Origin: Candidatus Endolissoclinum faulkneri L2
GTDB lineage: Bacteria > Pseudomonadota > Alphaproteobacteria > Thalassobaculales > Thalassobaculaceae
Length of the DNA: 64,000 bases
Assembly: GCF_000319385.1 (NCBI RefSeq)
Contig: NC_019566.1
Span: 633,265 to 697,264 of the forward strand
Direction of reading: 5' to 3'
The stretch's first letter is position 1, and every line of letters starts with the position of its first letter. The translations under genes were made by a program, and so were the position numbers. A model generated the notes under the pieces. It was given only the letters and a program-made list of their open reading frames with translations, made no database searches and was not told the DNA's origin. Shown in pieces: positions 31,740 through 42,100 of this stretch.

Positions 31740-32717
31740 ATGAAAGGGTTGGCGTCAATATCTAAAGATAAAGTGCGTGTTCGCCATCCTGAGAAAGCAC
31801 ATAAACCAGATAATTTGGTAAAAAAGCGTAAACCTAACTGGCTACGAGTAAGAGCGGCTTCCTCAGAAACTTACCAAGAAACTCGTGCTATAATACGTGA
31901 TTTTAATCTTCACACTGTTTGTGAAGAAGCCGCTTGTCCAAATATAGCTGAGTGTTGGTCTAAACGCCATGCAACGATGATGATACTGGGTTCAATTTGC
32001 ACTAGAGCGTGTGCGTTCTGTAATGTTGCTACTGGTAAGCCAGACCAGGTTGATCCTAACGAACCAGAAAATGTAGCAAAATCAGTTATAAAGCTTGGAT
32101 TAAATCACGTAGTAATTACTTCAGTGGATCGCGATGATTTGCCGGATGGTGGTGCAGGGCATTTTGCAGAGACCATTTTGCAAATTAGAAAGTATTCTCC
32201 TAGTACTACTGTAGAGGTTTTAACTCCTGATTTCAGGCGTAAAACAGATGCTTTAGCCATAGTAGTAGGAGCTAAACCAGACGTTTTTAATCATAATCTA
32301 GAGACAGTACCACGGTTATATACTACTATTCGTCCTGGTGCTCGCTATTTTAATTCGTTGCATTTACTATATAGTGCTAAGGAAATGGACCCTTATATAT
32401 CAACTAAATCTGGCATTATGGTTGGTTTAGGAGAGACAGCTGAAGAAGTTAACCAAGTAATGGATGACATGCGTTCGGCTAAAGTAGACTGTATCACTAT
32501 TGGTCAATACATGCAGCCGACGCCTAAACATCATGCGGTTGATAGATTTGTATCCCCAGAAGAATTTGAAACTTACAAGATTCGTGCTTTTAGTAAAGGT
32601 TTTCTCATTGTTTCTTCTTCGCCACTTACTCGCTCGTCTTATTTTGCAGGAGAGGATTTTGCTAAACTACGAGCTGCCCGTAACGCACATTTAGCGGATA
32701 AAATTAGTCCTATATAA
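31740..32717 (+). CDS. lipA: Lipoyl synthase
   Basis: LipA is a radical-SAM enzyme that inserts two sulfurs into protein-bound octanoyl groups, making the lipoyl cofactor of PDH and related complexes. The radical-SAM cluster motif [10 protein letters not shown] and the auxiliary cluster cysteines [12 protein letters not shown] are both complete, and the RSSY motif near the C terminus ([12 protein letters not shown]) is present. The frame opens at 31665 inside lpd, but ATG 31740, with AAGGG in front, gives the usual N terminus (MKGLAS..; 325 residues). It lies 46 bases after lpd, so cofactor synthesis is made together with the complex that needs it. Confidence 0.97.
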   Translation: MKGLASISKDKVRVRHPEKAHKPDNLVKKRKPNWLRVRAASSETYQETRAIIRDFNLHTVCEEAACPNIAECWSKRHATMMILGSICTRACAFCNVATGKPDQVDPNEPENVAKSVIKLGLNHVVITSVDRDDLPDGGAGHFAETILQIRKYSPSTTVEVLTPDFRRKTDALAIVVGAKPDVFNHNLETVPRLYTTIRPGARYFNSLHLLYSAKEMDPYISTKSGIMVGLGETAEEVNQVMDDMRSAKVDCITIGQYMQPTPKHHAVDRFVSPEEFETYKIRAFSKGFLIVSSSPLTRSSYFAGEDFAKLRAARNAHLADKISPI

Positions 32718-32773
32718 TGCTGCTATCAGCTGAATTTATGTTTTTATTACATAAAAAATAATTTTTGCATTAA

Positions 32774-33220
32774 ATGCCAGTACACACAGAAAAGCGCATA
32801 GTTTATTATTTACCGGAACAGATGTATCTTCTTGTCGCCGACGTCGAAGCTTATCCAGATTTTTTACCTTGGTGTGTCGATGCACGAATTAATAAGCGGT
32901 ATGAAAATATTTTCTTTGCTGATTTGATGGTTGGATATAAGTTATTTCGCGAGAAATTTACATCTAAGGTTAAGATATACCCGCAGGTAAACCGAATTGA
33001 GGTGACTTATACAGACGGTCCTTTTCTTTATCTTAAAAATCACTGGGCTTTTCTTAAATATGAAGATCACTGCTTAATTGATTTTTATTTAGATTTCGAA
33101 TTTAAGAATATTATCATACAGCGTATGATGAGATTGTTTTTTAATGAGGTTGTTTGTCGTATGGTACAGGCTTTTGAAGATCGAGCAAAGTCATTATACG
33201 GCACATCGAAAAATTGCTAA
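32774..33220 (+). CDS. Coq10/RatA-family START-domain protein
   Basis: This 148-residue protein belongs to the SRPBCC/START fold Coq10-RatA family. Visible features are an N-terminal PVHTEKRIVYYLPEQMYLL segment, then DVEAYPDFLPWCVDARI, a central KLFREKFTSKV and ending VVCRMVQAFEDRAKSLYG, all typical. Mitochondrial Coq10 binds ubiquinone and supports respiration, while Escherichia coli RatA was described as a ribosome-association toxin; for alphaproteobacterial members a Coq10-like role is more plausible. It is the last gene of the pdh-lipA series, 56 bases after lipA, a conserved alphaproteobacterial position. Confidence 0.9.
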   Translation: MPVHTEKRIVYYLPEQMYLLVADVEAYPDFLPWCVDARINKRYENIFFADLMVGYKLFREKFTSKVKIYPQVNRIEVTYTDGPFLYLKNHWAFLKYEDHCLIDFYLDFEFKNIIIQRMMRLFFNEVVCRMVQAFEDRAKSLYGTSKNC

Positions 33221-33746
33221 GCCTATTAGCTATTATGCGAAACATTTTTCAGAATAAATAAATTTGCTTTATTTTTTGCTTAACTAAATAATAATGTGTA
33301 CATTGTGCTTTGATTGATATGATAAGGTACAATTAAGAACACTAAATTATTTAATGCAAATTGACGAAATTAATTATTATTACAGATTAAGCTAATTGCT
33401 ATAGAATATTGAAATATAACGAATAGCAATGGTCTGCTAATTATATGTACATCTTAAAATTCATATGAATGAAATGCGTTATAGTAGCAATAGAGGTTAT
33501 ATCTAAGAAACTGATTAAAAATTTTTAATATCAAGCTTGATTGGTAAAATCTTCTTAGAATAAGAATAAGTGTATTAAAAATACATTGTTTGTTATGGAT
33601 ATTACATCATTAAATACCAACAATCATAAAAAGCTAAGTTGTATAAATCCAATATGATATTCGTGAGTATCGTATAAATAAATACATAAACAATTAAATT
33701 TTTCTATTGTAATTTTATGTGACTATGTATTTTAAATAATCTCATT

Positions 33747-33770
33747 AATATCTTATTTGCATAAGATATT
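33747..33770. repeat. Hairpin, 10-bp stem, 4-base loop
   Basis: AATATCTTAT and ATAAGATATT flank TTGC. It lies over 500 bases beyond the ratA-like gene. Confidence 0.5.
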
Positions 33771-33903
33771 GCAAGTCTAGATACAAGCTATAAAGATAAA
33801 AATGACAACTAAATAATTAATATATTTTATTACCGATGATGTTTACAAATACTATTTGTAATGGAATAATTTCCATATAATAAAAAAGAAAAATAGCAAT
33901 AAA

Positions 33904-33931
33904 TAATAACTTATAATAAAATAAGTTATTA
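33904..33931. repeat. Hairpin, 10-bp stem, before tRNA-Ser
   Basis: TAATAACTTA and TAAGTTATTA flank an 8-base loop, ending just before the putative tRNA promoter. Confidence 0.5.
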
Positions 33932-33936
33932 AGAAA

Positions 33937-33965
33937 TTAGCACAATACACATTGAATTCTATTAT
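33937..33965 (+). promoter_or_regulatory. Possible promoter of tRNA-Ser
   Basis: TTAGCA (33937-33942), 17 bases, TATTAT (33960-33965), then 10 bases to the tRNA 5' end. Spacing is ideal, but the -35 match is only 4 of 6. Confidence 0.4.
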
Positions 33966-33975
33966 TTTTTTTGTT

Positions 33976-34063
33976 GGAGGGATGGCCGAGCGGTTTAAGG
34001 CGCACGCTTGGAAAGCGTGTAGAGAGAAAACTCTCGCGGGTTCGAATCCCGCTCCCTCCGCCA
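33976..34063 (+). tRNA. tRNA-Ser (anticodon GGA)
   Basis: A class II tRNA with a 7-bp acceptor stem GGAGGGA / TCCCTCC, discriminator G and encoded CCA (34061-34063). The anticodon stem CACGC/GCGTG encloses the loop TTGGAAA, anticodon GGA at 34010-34012, reading UCC and UCU. A long variable arm (GAGAGAAAACTCTC region) is as expected for serine, and the T arm CGGGTTCGAATCCCG is perfect. It is much more GC-rich than its surroundings. Two open frames across it on opposite strands are artefacts. Confidence 0.98.
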
Positions 34064-34937
34064 CACTGTATTTAAAATGCTATTTTACTGCAAAATCTAA
34101 AAATTATTTTAACCTATTCTGTCAAAAATTTAATGAGGTTAGCATAGAATATTTTTATTTTTTGTTTTAATCTTAGTATTAAGAATAGTTCTAAATTGTA
34201 ATTAGCTATAGAATATTTTTGTAGTATAAAATCTATAGAAAATGTGAATGATAAAGTAATATTCGATTAATTATTAATAATACAATTGAATATCCTATTT
34301 GTAAATTCTTGACAAGAACATAACTATTATTTTAGAGCTAATTGTAAAGCTACTCAGTAAAATAGAAAATGCTGCATAAAACTACTAATTGTACAATTTA
34401 GTAAGCAATTAATTCTTCACAACATTACAGCACAATGCTATTTTTAATTATTACTAGTATCCAATTGATCGCTTTATTAGATGAATTTAGGGGAAGATAT
34501 ATATCGATGCTCTGATTATTTTTATCTTACGTTAAAGTTAGTAGATATCAGCAATTAACTAAAAAATAGCTTAATCTTTAACTAAAAAATTCACTAGGTA
34601 TTCATTTTTTTTAATCTACCGACAACTAAGATGCTTAAGAGAAATTATGTTATTAATATTGCATGAGCTATTAATGCATAGAACATTTCACATATAGAAT
34701 ATGAAATGTTCTATATCAATAATAAATTAGTTTATACACAAACTGATCTAATTTTCATAAATTATTAAACAGAAAATCATAATATACTTGATTATTATTG
34801 GTATTCATGTTAGTTAAAAATCAATGTACTACTGCTAATAATTGAAGATAAATAAAAAAAATTAATTTATTTTCTGTATTATTTGCAATACAAATTCGAA
34901 TATTCAAAATCATGAAGTGTATGCTAATATTATTGTG
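34064..34937. other. Spacer tRNA-Ser / birA
   Basis: No gene recognised. It holds a 13-bp-stem hairpin at 34678-34714. No T-rich terminator directly follows the tRNA. Confidence 0.6.
34678..34714. repeat. Hairpin, 13-bp perfect stem
   Basis: ATAGAACATTTCA and TGAAATGTTCTAT flank an 11-base loop, about 220 bases before birA. Confidence 0.65.
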
Positions 34938-35684
34938 ATGTCTTGTGTAATTATTGATCTTGATTCTGTCGATAGTACCAACTGGGAAGCACGTCGCCGA
35001 ATCGAAGAAGGTCTAAGCGACGAAATTATTATTACGGCCTACAAACAAACTAATGGTCAAGCTCGACGAGGGCGAAGATGGGATAGTCCTCCTGGCAATC
35101 TTTATTGGAGTCGAGTGGCTTTTCCACAATTAGGTTCGCCAGTTCCATCCATTTTTTCCATGATTTCTGTATTGGCTGTACTTGATCTAGTACGCTTAGT
35201 TTTGCCATCAAATGTATTAGTCTGTATTAAATGGCCAAACGACATATTAATCGCAGGTAGTAAAGTAGCAGGTATTTTACTAGAGAGCGGTGAGAAGAAT
35301 GGCACTCCCTGGGTAATTTGCGGTATTGGAATAAATTTAGTATCTTCTTTGTGCATCAAGAAGCCATATGCTGTTACCAATTTGCAACACTGTGGAGCAG
35401 TGAAGACTGATCGACAATATTTGGCATATGATTTGGCAAGACATTTCAATCGTAGGTTAACTGATTATTTGGAAAAGGGTATGGTTGCTATTCACACTGC
35501 AGTGCTAAAAAATTTAGTGGGTATAGGTAATTTCGTCACTATCTGCATCAACAATAGACGCGCTGATGATGTGACTGGTAGATTTTGTGGTTTAGATGAT
35601 TTATGTAGAGCAGAAATTCTTACAATCGATGGCAAGAAACGAATAATTTCAGCTGGTGACTTGTTTTTGCAATCTACTGCTTAG
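34938..35684 (+). CDS. birA: Biotin--protein ligase
   Basis: BirA activates biotin as biotinyl-AMP and attaches it to the biotin carboxyl carrier domain of carboxylases. The product has the catalytic core only, without the DNA-binding repressor domain: DSTNWEARR, the biotinyl-AMP loop QTNGQARRGRRWDSPPGNLYWS, KWPNDILIAGSKVAGILLE with the catalytic lysines, CGIGINL, and a C-terminal SH3-like part ending RIISAGDLFL. In the loop (canonically GRGRRGR) an R is replaced by Q and a G by A. The ATG at 34938 (248 residues) is chosen; ATG 34917 in the same frame adds seven residues. The typical nuoN neighbourhood is lost and the gene stands alone. Confidence 0.94.
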   Translation: MSCVIIDLDSVDSTNWEARRRIEEGLSDEIIITAYKQTNGQARRGRRWDSPPGNLYWSRVAFPQLGSPVPSIFSMISVLAVLDLVRLVLPSNVLVCIKWPNDILIAGSKVAGILLESGEKNGTPWVICGIGINLVSSLCIKKPYAVTNLQHCGAVKTDRQYLAYDLARHFNRRLTDYLEKGMVAIHTAVLKNLVGIGNFVTICINNRRADDVTGRFCGLDDLCRAEILTIDGKKRIISAGDLFLQSTA

Positions 35685-36844
35685 TAAATAAAATTTATGT
35701 TTAGAAGTATAGCAATGTACTTTTTAATAATATTTATTTAAATATAATGTCAGTACTGATTATAAAATAGTAAAATTTTATCGTTATTATCGTTATGATT
35801 ATAAGAAGTAGTTATTTTAAGATTATTTTTATATTATCTTAGGATGACTTTATAATTCAGTATGATAGAATAGTGCTTAGTAATAAGTTGCTAAATATTT
35901 TTTGTTAATATTGTTACGCGCACTGTTAAGAATATTGCAAATTCTAGTTACCAGTGAATTATTTGATAAACATAATGTTATTAATCACTGGTGTCATAAA
36001 TATTATTGCTATAGTTGTTTGATGATAAGATAGTTAACGCACTGTTAATATTATCAGTCAGCAGTAATCGAGGATAATTTAGTTTATTATTAAGCGATTA
36101 GTTTTAATCAAGTATGTAGATCATGCGAGCACTTTATATTAGTTAGTATCAATTAATACTAATCCTTGCATAAAAGGATATTCGTAATAAATTAAAAAAA
36201 AAATAACATTTGATATTAGATTATTGCGTTAATACTTAAATGCATTTAATGGTAATAAACTTAGTATTTTTATACTCAATGTAGTAATTTAAGTTAACCA
36301 TTGCTTCAAAAAAGTATAAAACAATTAAAAATTAAATTTATAATTATAATTAAACTACTAATAGATGCTGTATTTATAGCAGTTTATAGATTAAAATTCA
36401 ATCTTTACGCTTTATTAGCATAGCTAAAATAATTTTTGTATTTAACAAATACATCTTACCTTACATTATCCAAAATTCATAACTGTTGCATTTAGTAATT
36501 GCTAACCAAGTATTAAAAATAGCTAGCATAGCAACACTATTAACTAGTAGTTTTAACCGTCATTAACAGTAAATTAGTTTAGTGGATACTAAAGAATCTA
36601 AAAATGGTACATTCCTTATAATAATGTAAGGCTTATCTCTTAGTTTCGTCAGAATGAAGACATAGCTATATGTCTATTAATTTTATGGCTTTGTTGTTTT
36701 AGCTAACAAAAATCAAATATCGGCTAATAAAATCTAATTATGAAGTATAAATGATTGATATGTGCAGGTATAATATTTAGCAGAAAATAGTATTAATTTA
36801 TTCAACTTATTGACCGGTATCAGCATCCAAACTAGAAACTATTG
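35685..36844. other. 1.2-kb convergent spacer
   Basis: birA and the BON lipoprotein gene converge here. No gene recognised. Weak inverted repeats occur around 35949-35985 (ACCAGTGA/TCACTGGT) and 36658-36680 (AGACATA/TATGTCT). Confidence 0.6.
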
Positions 36845-37450
36845 CTATTGAACTATTACATAATTCACAACACCCTTCACAAAAGGTATATCTTGGGCGT
36901 ATGCAATAACACGGTTAAGTTCATTCTGAGTACGAGCAATTCCCATTATGTAAACAATTTGATTCACTACATCGATTGAGTAGTTAATAACTGCGATTTT
37001 TTTGTCAGCTAACATTCGAAAACGAAGATCAGTGCCAATTTGTGTATCAAGAGTAAAATTAATTATACTAAATCGATTATTGACTTGCAGTTCATTGATA
37101 ACCTGCACTACACCGTCAACGCTCCAAGCTAAACGTGTTGCAATTATTCGATCTTTTGCATTCTCTACATTGCCTGTTAATAATACTTTTCCACGGTCAA
37201 CACTAAAAGAAACCTGGGGAAATAAATTATAATTAGTTTGAAATAATTTGCTATTAAGTTGTAGATAAATTAATCTATCATCGATAGTTCGGTAAAAACC
37301 ATTTTTAGTTTGTACTGCAGTGAATCCGGCTACGCTAGTACCAATAATAATTCCTGCAGGTGAGCAACCTGCCAAAAAAATCGAAAGAACGATTATGGTA
37401 ATAAGAGATATAACTACACAAGATTGATACTTGTAGTTGCCTTGATTCAT
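36845..37450 (-). CDS. BON-domain outer-membrane lipoprotein
   Basis: A 201-residue lipoprotein: a hydrophobic signal (residues 11-27) ends in the lipobox FLAGC with the lipidated cysteine at 29. Two BON domains follow: the first from about 58 with VDRGKVLLTGNV and VDGVVQVINELQV, the second with YSIDVVNQIVYIMGIA and the closing VKGVVNYVIV. BON domains bind phospholipid membranes; the architecture matches OsmY/DolP-type proteins that maintain the outer membrane. The first possible start is TTG at 37453, but ATG 37450, five bases after GTAGG, is better. It is isolated; relatives often sit next to rsmI-yraN-gshB, which are not seen. Confidence 0.88.
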   Translation of the reverse strand: MNQGNYKYQSCVVISLITIIVLSIFLAGCSPAGIIIGTSVAGFTAVQTKNGFYRTIDDRLIYLQLNSKLFQTNYNLFPQVSFSVDRGKVLLTGNVENAKDRIIATRLAWSVDGVVQVINELQVNNRFSIINFTLDTQIGTDLRFRMLADKKIAVINYSIDVVNQIVYIMGIARTQNELNRVIAYAQDIPFVKGVVNYVIVQ

Positions 37451-39113
37451 CAATTCCTACCTTTGTTTATTTCTTTTTTTACCATTATTTTGCGCTATAA
37501 AATATAGATTTATTCATCCAATGATGGTATAATAAAAATAATATTTGAATTTTAAATTTGTTATATTCATTATAAACTCATGATCAGATTGATCACTTTA
37601 TTAATTGTTTTTTTAACCTTTAGCAAAGCTAAAGATAACGAGCATATTGCATGTATAAAAAGAATTTAATCATTAACTGCTGTTAATAGACTATTAGTCG
37701 TATGATTAAACATTTTAAAATTAAATTATTACGCCAATTCGTTTGTTTTGCTTAAAATATTGCTTAGTAAAGCTCAGAAAAATATTCTGACTTATTATAT
37801 AATAAGTATTAGATAAGAAAGTTTAGCATATTATTTTAATTATGCAGACAATAAGTTAGAATTATAGACTATCTTTATTTCAAATAACAGCATATCACAG
37901 GCTGTTATTTGAAAAATAAATAAAGCAATAGATTCAATCATTAATTTTAATTGGCAAGTAAAGTTATCATTCTGAAATTTATTTTAGTATTACTATTTAA
38001 TATTTTTCTCTTCTAGAGAAGTAGAAAGATTAACTAATTGTATCATCTATTATTTATGAAATTAATTTTTCAATTAAATTGATTTGTTTGTCAATTGTCT
38101 GGTTTAATCAATTAATGCTTTTAAGCATTATGACATAATGCTGCGGTTCCATCTTAAAACACTCTGACATTAATTAGTTTAAAAATTAAATTTAAACAAT
38201 GAATACCCATTCACTTACAAGATATTTATTTATATGATGGCTTCTAGTTTTACTCATATAATCAACTTAATTGTGTGATAATGCTCAAGCTATACACTAG
38301 CTATTACTTACCGAAGAAACTTTTTTTACTAATGAAATAAAATTATCAATTTAATTATTGCCTTTTTCAACTTCCTAGTTGAATTTTGTGATTGGCTTGA
38401 TAATTTATCCTGTTGTTTATAGAATTCATTGTAGTATTAATACGTTAAAGTATTTTAACTAAATCTTAAAATCATTAGCTTGTATTACTTATCTTTTTTC
38501 CCAATAATGGAGAATCACCATTAGTCAATGGCGTTATTATTATTCGTAATAACAACAATTAATTATTATTAATCATTAAATATCAAAGTACCACATACGA
38601 TGGCAATTCTATTCCTATATACAATGATTTATTCAACAAATATTAGTTTAGCTCGTGGCTTGCGTAAATACTTTTTGTAAGATAAGTCAAGTTAAATTTA
38701 AGCAATAGACAAATATACTTAGTATACTATAAATCCTTCTTATTTTAGATACCACTCTTTGTTTATATGATTAAATAAAAATATTTTAATAAACGAGGAA
38801 TTAAATTTATCTAGTCGATATTATTAACAATAATCTAATTATAAAACATTGTATTTGTCCGATATTTTAGAATATGCATAACAAAATAAAATACGTCAAA
38901 TTTTAATTTGAAGCTTTATAGTGCGCTATACAAATTAGTGAACTTTAAGTTTAGCTAAATAAATTAGTTGACTAGATAATTATAAGAAACGTTTTATAAA
39001 GCGTTTATAAAAACGCACAACTATTATGAAATCAAATTTCACGAATATTAATATGGAAACATATAAAGATTTGCTACTACATAAGACATAAGCAAATAAT
39101 TTTTATTGTTTAC
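37451..39113. other. 1.7-kb spacer downstream of gdh
   Basis: No gene recognised. It holds a 14-bp-stem hairpin at 37878-37914, AATGCTT/AAGCATT near 38115-38130, and an 11-12-bp imperfect inverted repeat near 38986-39013, about 100 bases after the glutamate dehydrogenase stop codon, a possible terminator. Confidence 0.55.
37878..37914. repeat. Hairpin, 14-bp perfect stem
   Basis: TTTCAAATAACAGC and GCTGTTATTTGAAA flank a 9-base loop. It is 430 bases before the BON gene, far from a gene end. Confidence 0.65.
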
Positions 39114-42100
39114 TTATCGCGATAAAAGAGAACGCATCTGCCCATTAGCTACAGCTAACATAGCCAAATCGACATGGTCATTTGAGCGAATCTCAAAGAG
39201 CAATCGATCAGTTCGTTCCACATCATGCAAACAATCTGCACTCCAACAAGAAATAGCATCATCTGTAGATATGATATCGCCATTATGACTTATCAATTCC
39301 TTGCTGTGCTCATTTGTCTGTTGAGATTTTTCCTTTGAATCTATAACTACTCTTTTTATGTGATCCAATACCTTACGAGCAAGGTGGCTTTGGTGTCGAT
39401 AAAAATCATCTACTAAAGCATTAACAGCCTGTTTTTGCCAATAAGTTTCTGCTACCATTTCCAATGCTTTGTCTCGCAACCAATCTAAAGAGAATTTAGT
39501 TCCAACTTTAAAATAAACAACCGCAACTGTGCGTACATCTAATTTTATTAATGATGCTAGTCGGACTATATCGCAGGCGGAAAATAATGCTTCTAAAGAA
39601 GCAATCTCATGAGAGAGAGTTTTTGGGACACCATTATCTTCTAGCTGGCTGCGCACCTTTCTCAGATTATCGCGCTCCATATCACCAATCACTTCTATTA
39701 AACAGCTTTTTAGATTACTAACGCCTGGGTAAAAATCATTGACATAGCTAGCAATATCAAGCGGTCGACGACCATTGCGTAAAAACCATATAGTTTTATG
39801 TTCCACTATTTGCTGTATATTGATTAGCATTTTAGTTTGCATCACTGCGGGAACTTTGTTGTCTAGATTATTAATTGCACTCCAAAGTTTTTGCATGTCG
39901 AATACTTCACGCACAATGATAAAAGCACGAGCGATATCCACTGAATTAGTGGCGGTTTGTTCATGAATAATATCGAGAAACGTAGCTCCAACCTTGTTAA
40001 TCATGGAGTTTGTGACAGAGGTAGCTATAATCTCCCTTCTTAGACGATGCTCAATAATTGCTTTGCTATACTTTTTGCGAAGTATTTCTGGAAAATATAG
40101 TGCTAAATCATTAGCTAGCGCTGGGTCGTCCGGTAAGTCACTATCTAATAAATCATCGTATAATTCCATTTTAGCATAGGCAAGCAAAATAGCTAATTCT
40201 GGACGAGTTAATCCTCTACCTTCCGAAATTCGATTTATAATTGCTTCATCATCAGGCAAAAATTCTATTTGGCGGTTTAATTTTAAATGACCACGTTCTA
40301 GTTTGCGCATCAATCGGCTCTGAGAATCTATTAGCGAAAGGCCTTTATATGAAGCAACAGAGAGCGCTTGAGTTTGGTCGTAATTATCAGCTAAGACGAG
40401 CTCAGCAATATCATTTGTCATTGTCTCAAGCAGTTTATCGCGCTGTTTTAAGGTCATATCGCCATCAGCTATTATAGCGCCTAGTAAAATTTTAATATTT
40501 ACCTCATGATCCGAACAATCTACTCCAGCAGAATTATCGATCGCATCCGTGTTTAGCTTAATACCACTTAAAGCTGCTTCGATTCGCCCAAGCTGGGTAA
40601 TTGCTAAATTAGCACCTTCACCGATCACCTTAGCTCTAATTTCCTTGGCATTTATACGTACCTGATCGTTAGCTCTATCGTATACATCAGCACTGTTTTC
40701 GCGTTCAGACTTAATGTATGTCCCAATTCCTCCAAACCACAGTAAGTCAGTTTTTACCTTTAACATCATACAGATTAGTTCATTGGGGGATACTATATCT
40801 TCACTTATACCAAAAGTTGTTTTGATCTCTGGTGTGAGTTTAACAAACTTGGCCGCACGATCAAAAATGCCGCCACCATTGGATATTAATTGAGTATTAT
40901 AATCAGACCAGCTTGATCGTGGCAAATTAAACATTCTTTGATGTTCTTTAAAACTCTTAGAGGTATCAGGATTTGGGTCGACGAATATATGCAAATGGTT
41001 AAAAGCACCTAACAGACGAACATGCTTTGACAACAGCATTGCATTACCAAAAACATCACCAGACATATCACCGCACCCCACTACGGTAAATTCTTTGCTT
41101 TGAATATTATGCCCAAGTTCGCGAAAATGGCGTTTTACGCTTTCCCAAGCACCACGAGCTGTAATTCCCATTTTTTTATGATCATAGCCTGCTGAACCTC
41201 CAGAAGCGAAAGCGTCATCTAGCCAAAAACCATATTTCTGAGATACTTCGTTGGCAATATCGGAAAATGTAGCTGTACCTTTGTCTGCAGCTACTACTAG
41301 ATATGGATCATTGCCATCATAACGGACGACATCTTGAGGTGTTATTATATCTGTACTAGAAATATTATCAGTAATATCTAACATTCCGCTTATCATTGTC
41401 TTATAGCATTCAATTCCCTCAGCTTGTATTTCTTCTCTGCTACAACCTAACAGAGATCTTTTAACAACAAATCCTCCCTTAGAACCAACTGGTACTATTA
41501 CCGCATTTTTAACTTGCTGAGCTTTCATTAAGCTAAGAATCTCGGTACGAAAATCTTCGCGTCGATCAGACCAACGGACGCCACCGCGAGCTACTTTACC
41601 ACCACGTAGATGAATGGCTTCTACACGTGGACTATAAATCCATATTTCTACGAGCGGCCGCGGAAGAGGGAGATCTTGTATAGATTGGCTATCAAGCTTA
41701 AAGCTAATATAGCTCTTTGGCTTACCGTCATCGCCTATTTGGTAAAAATTAGTGCGCAAAGTACTGCAAATTAGATTCAGGAATCGCCGCATGATCTTGT
41801 CCTGATCTAGGTTAGTTACACCATCTAAAGCTGAATGAATTTTAGCTGTTAAATCAGCAATAATTTTTTTTCTATCGTGGCTAGCTGTAATTGGATTGAA
41901 GCGAGCAGCAAACAGTTTTACTAGTAGTAGTGCAATCGGTGCATATACTAGCAATGTCTCTTCCATATAATCCTGAGAAAATGTAAAAGCTGCTTGGCGT
42001 AAATACTTAGCATAAGCGCGAATGACGGTAATTTCACGCCATGTAATACCGGCATTCAACACTAAACCATTAAATCCATCATTTTCCATACGGTTATTCC

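Larger units (their letters stand above)
33221..33936. other. Spacer before tRNA-Ser
   Basis: No gene recognised. Two hairpins, at 33747-33770 and 33904-33931, are the only structure seen. Confidence 0.6.

Noticed and set aside
33852..34170. Open frames on both strands across the tRNA
   Set aside because: They consist of translated tRNA-Ser sequence; a common annotation artefact.
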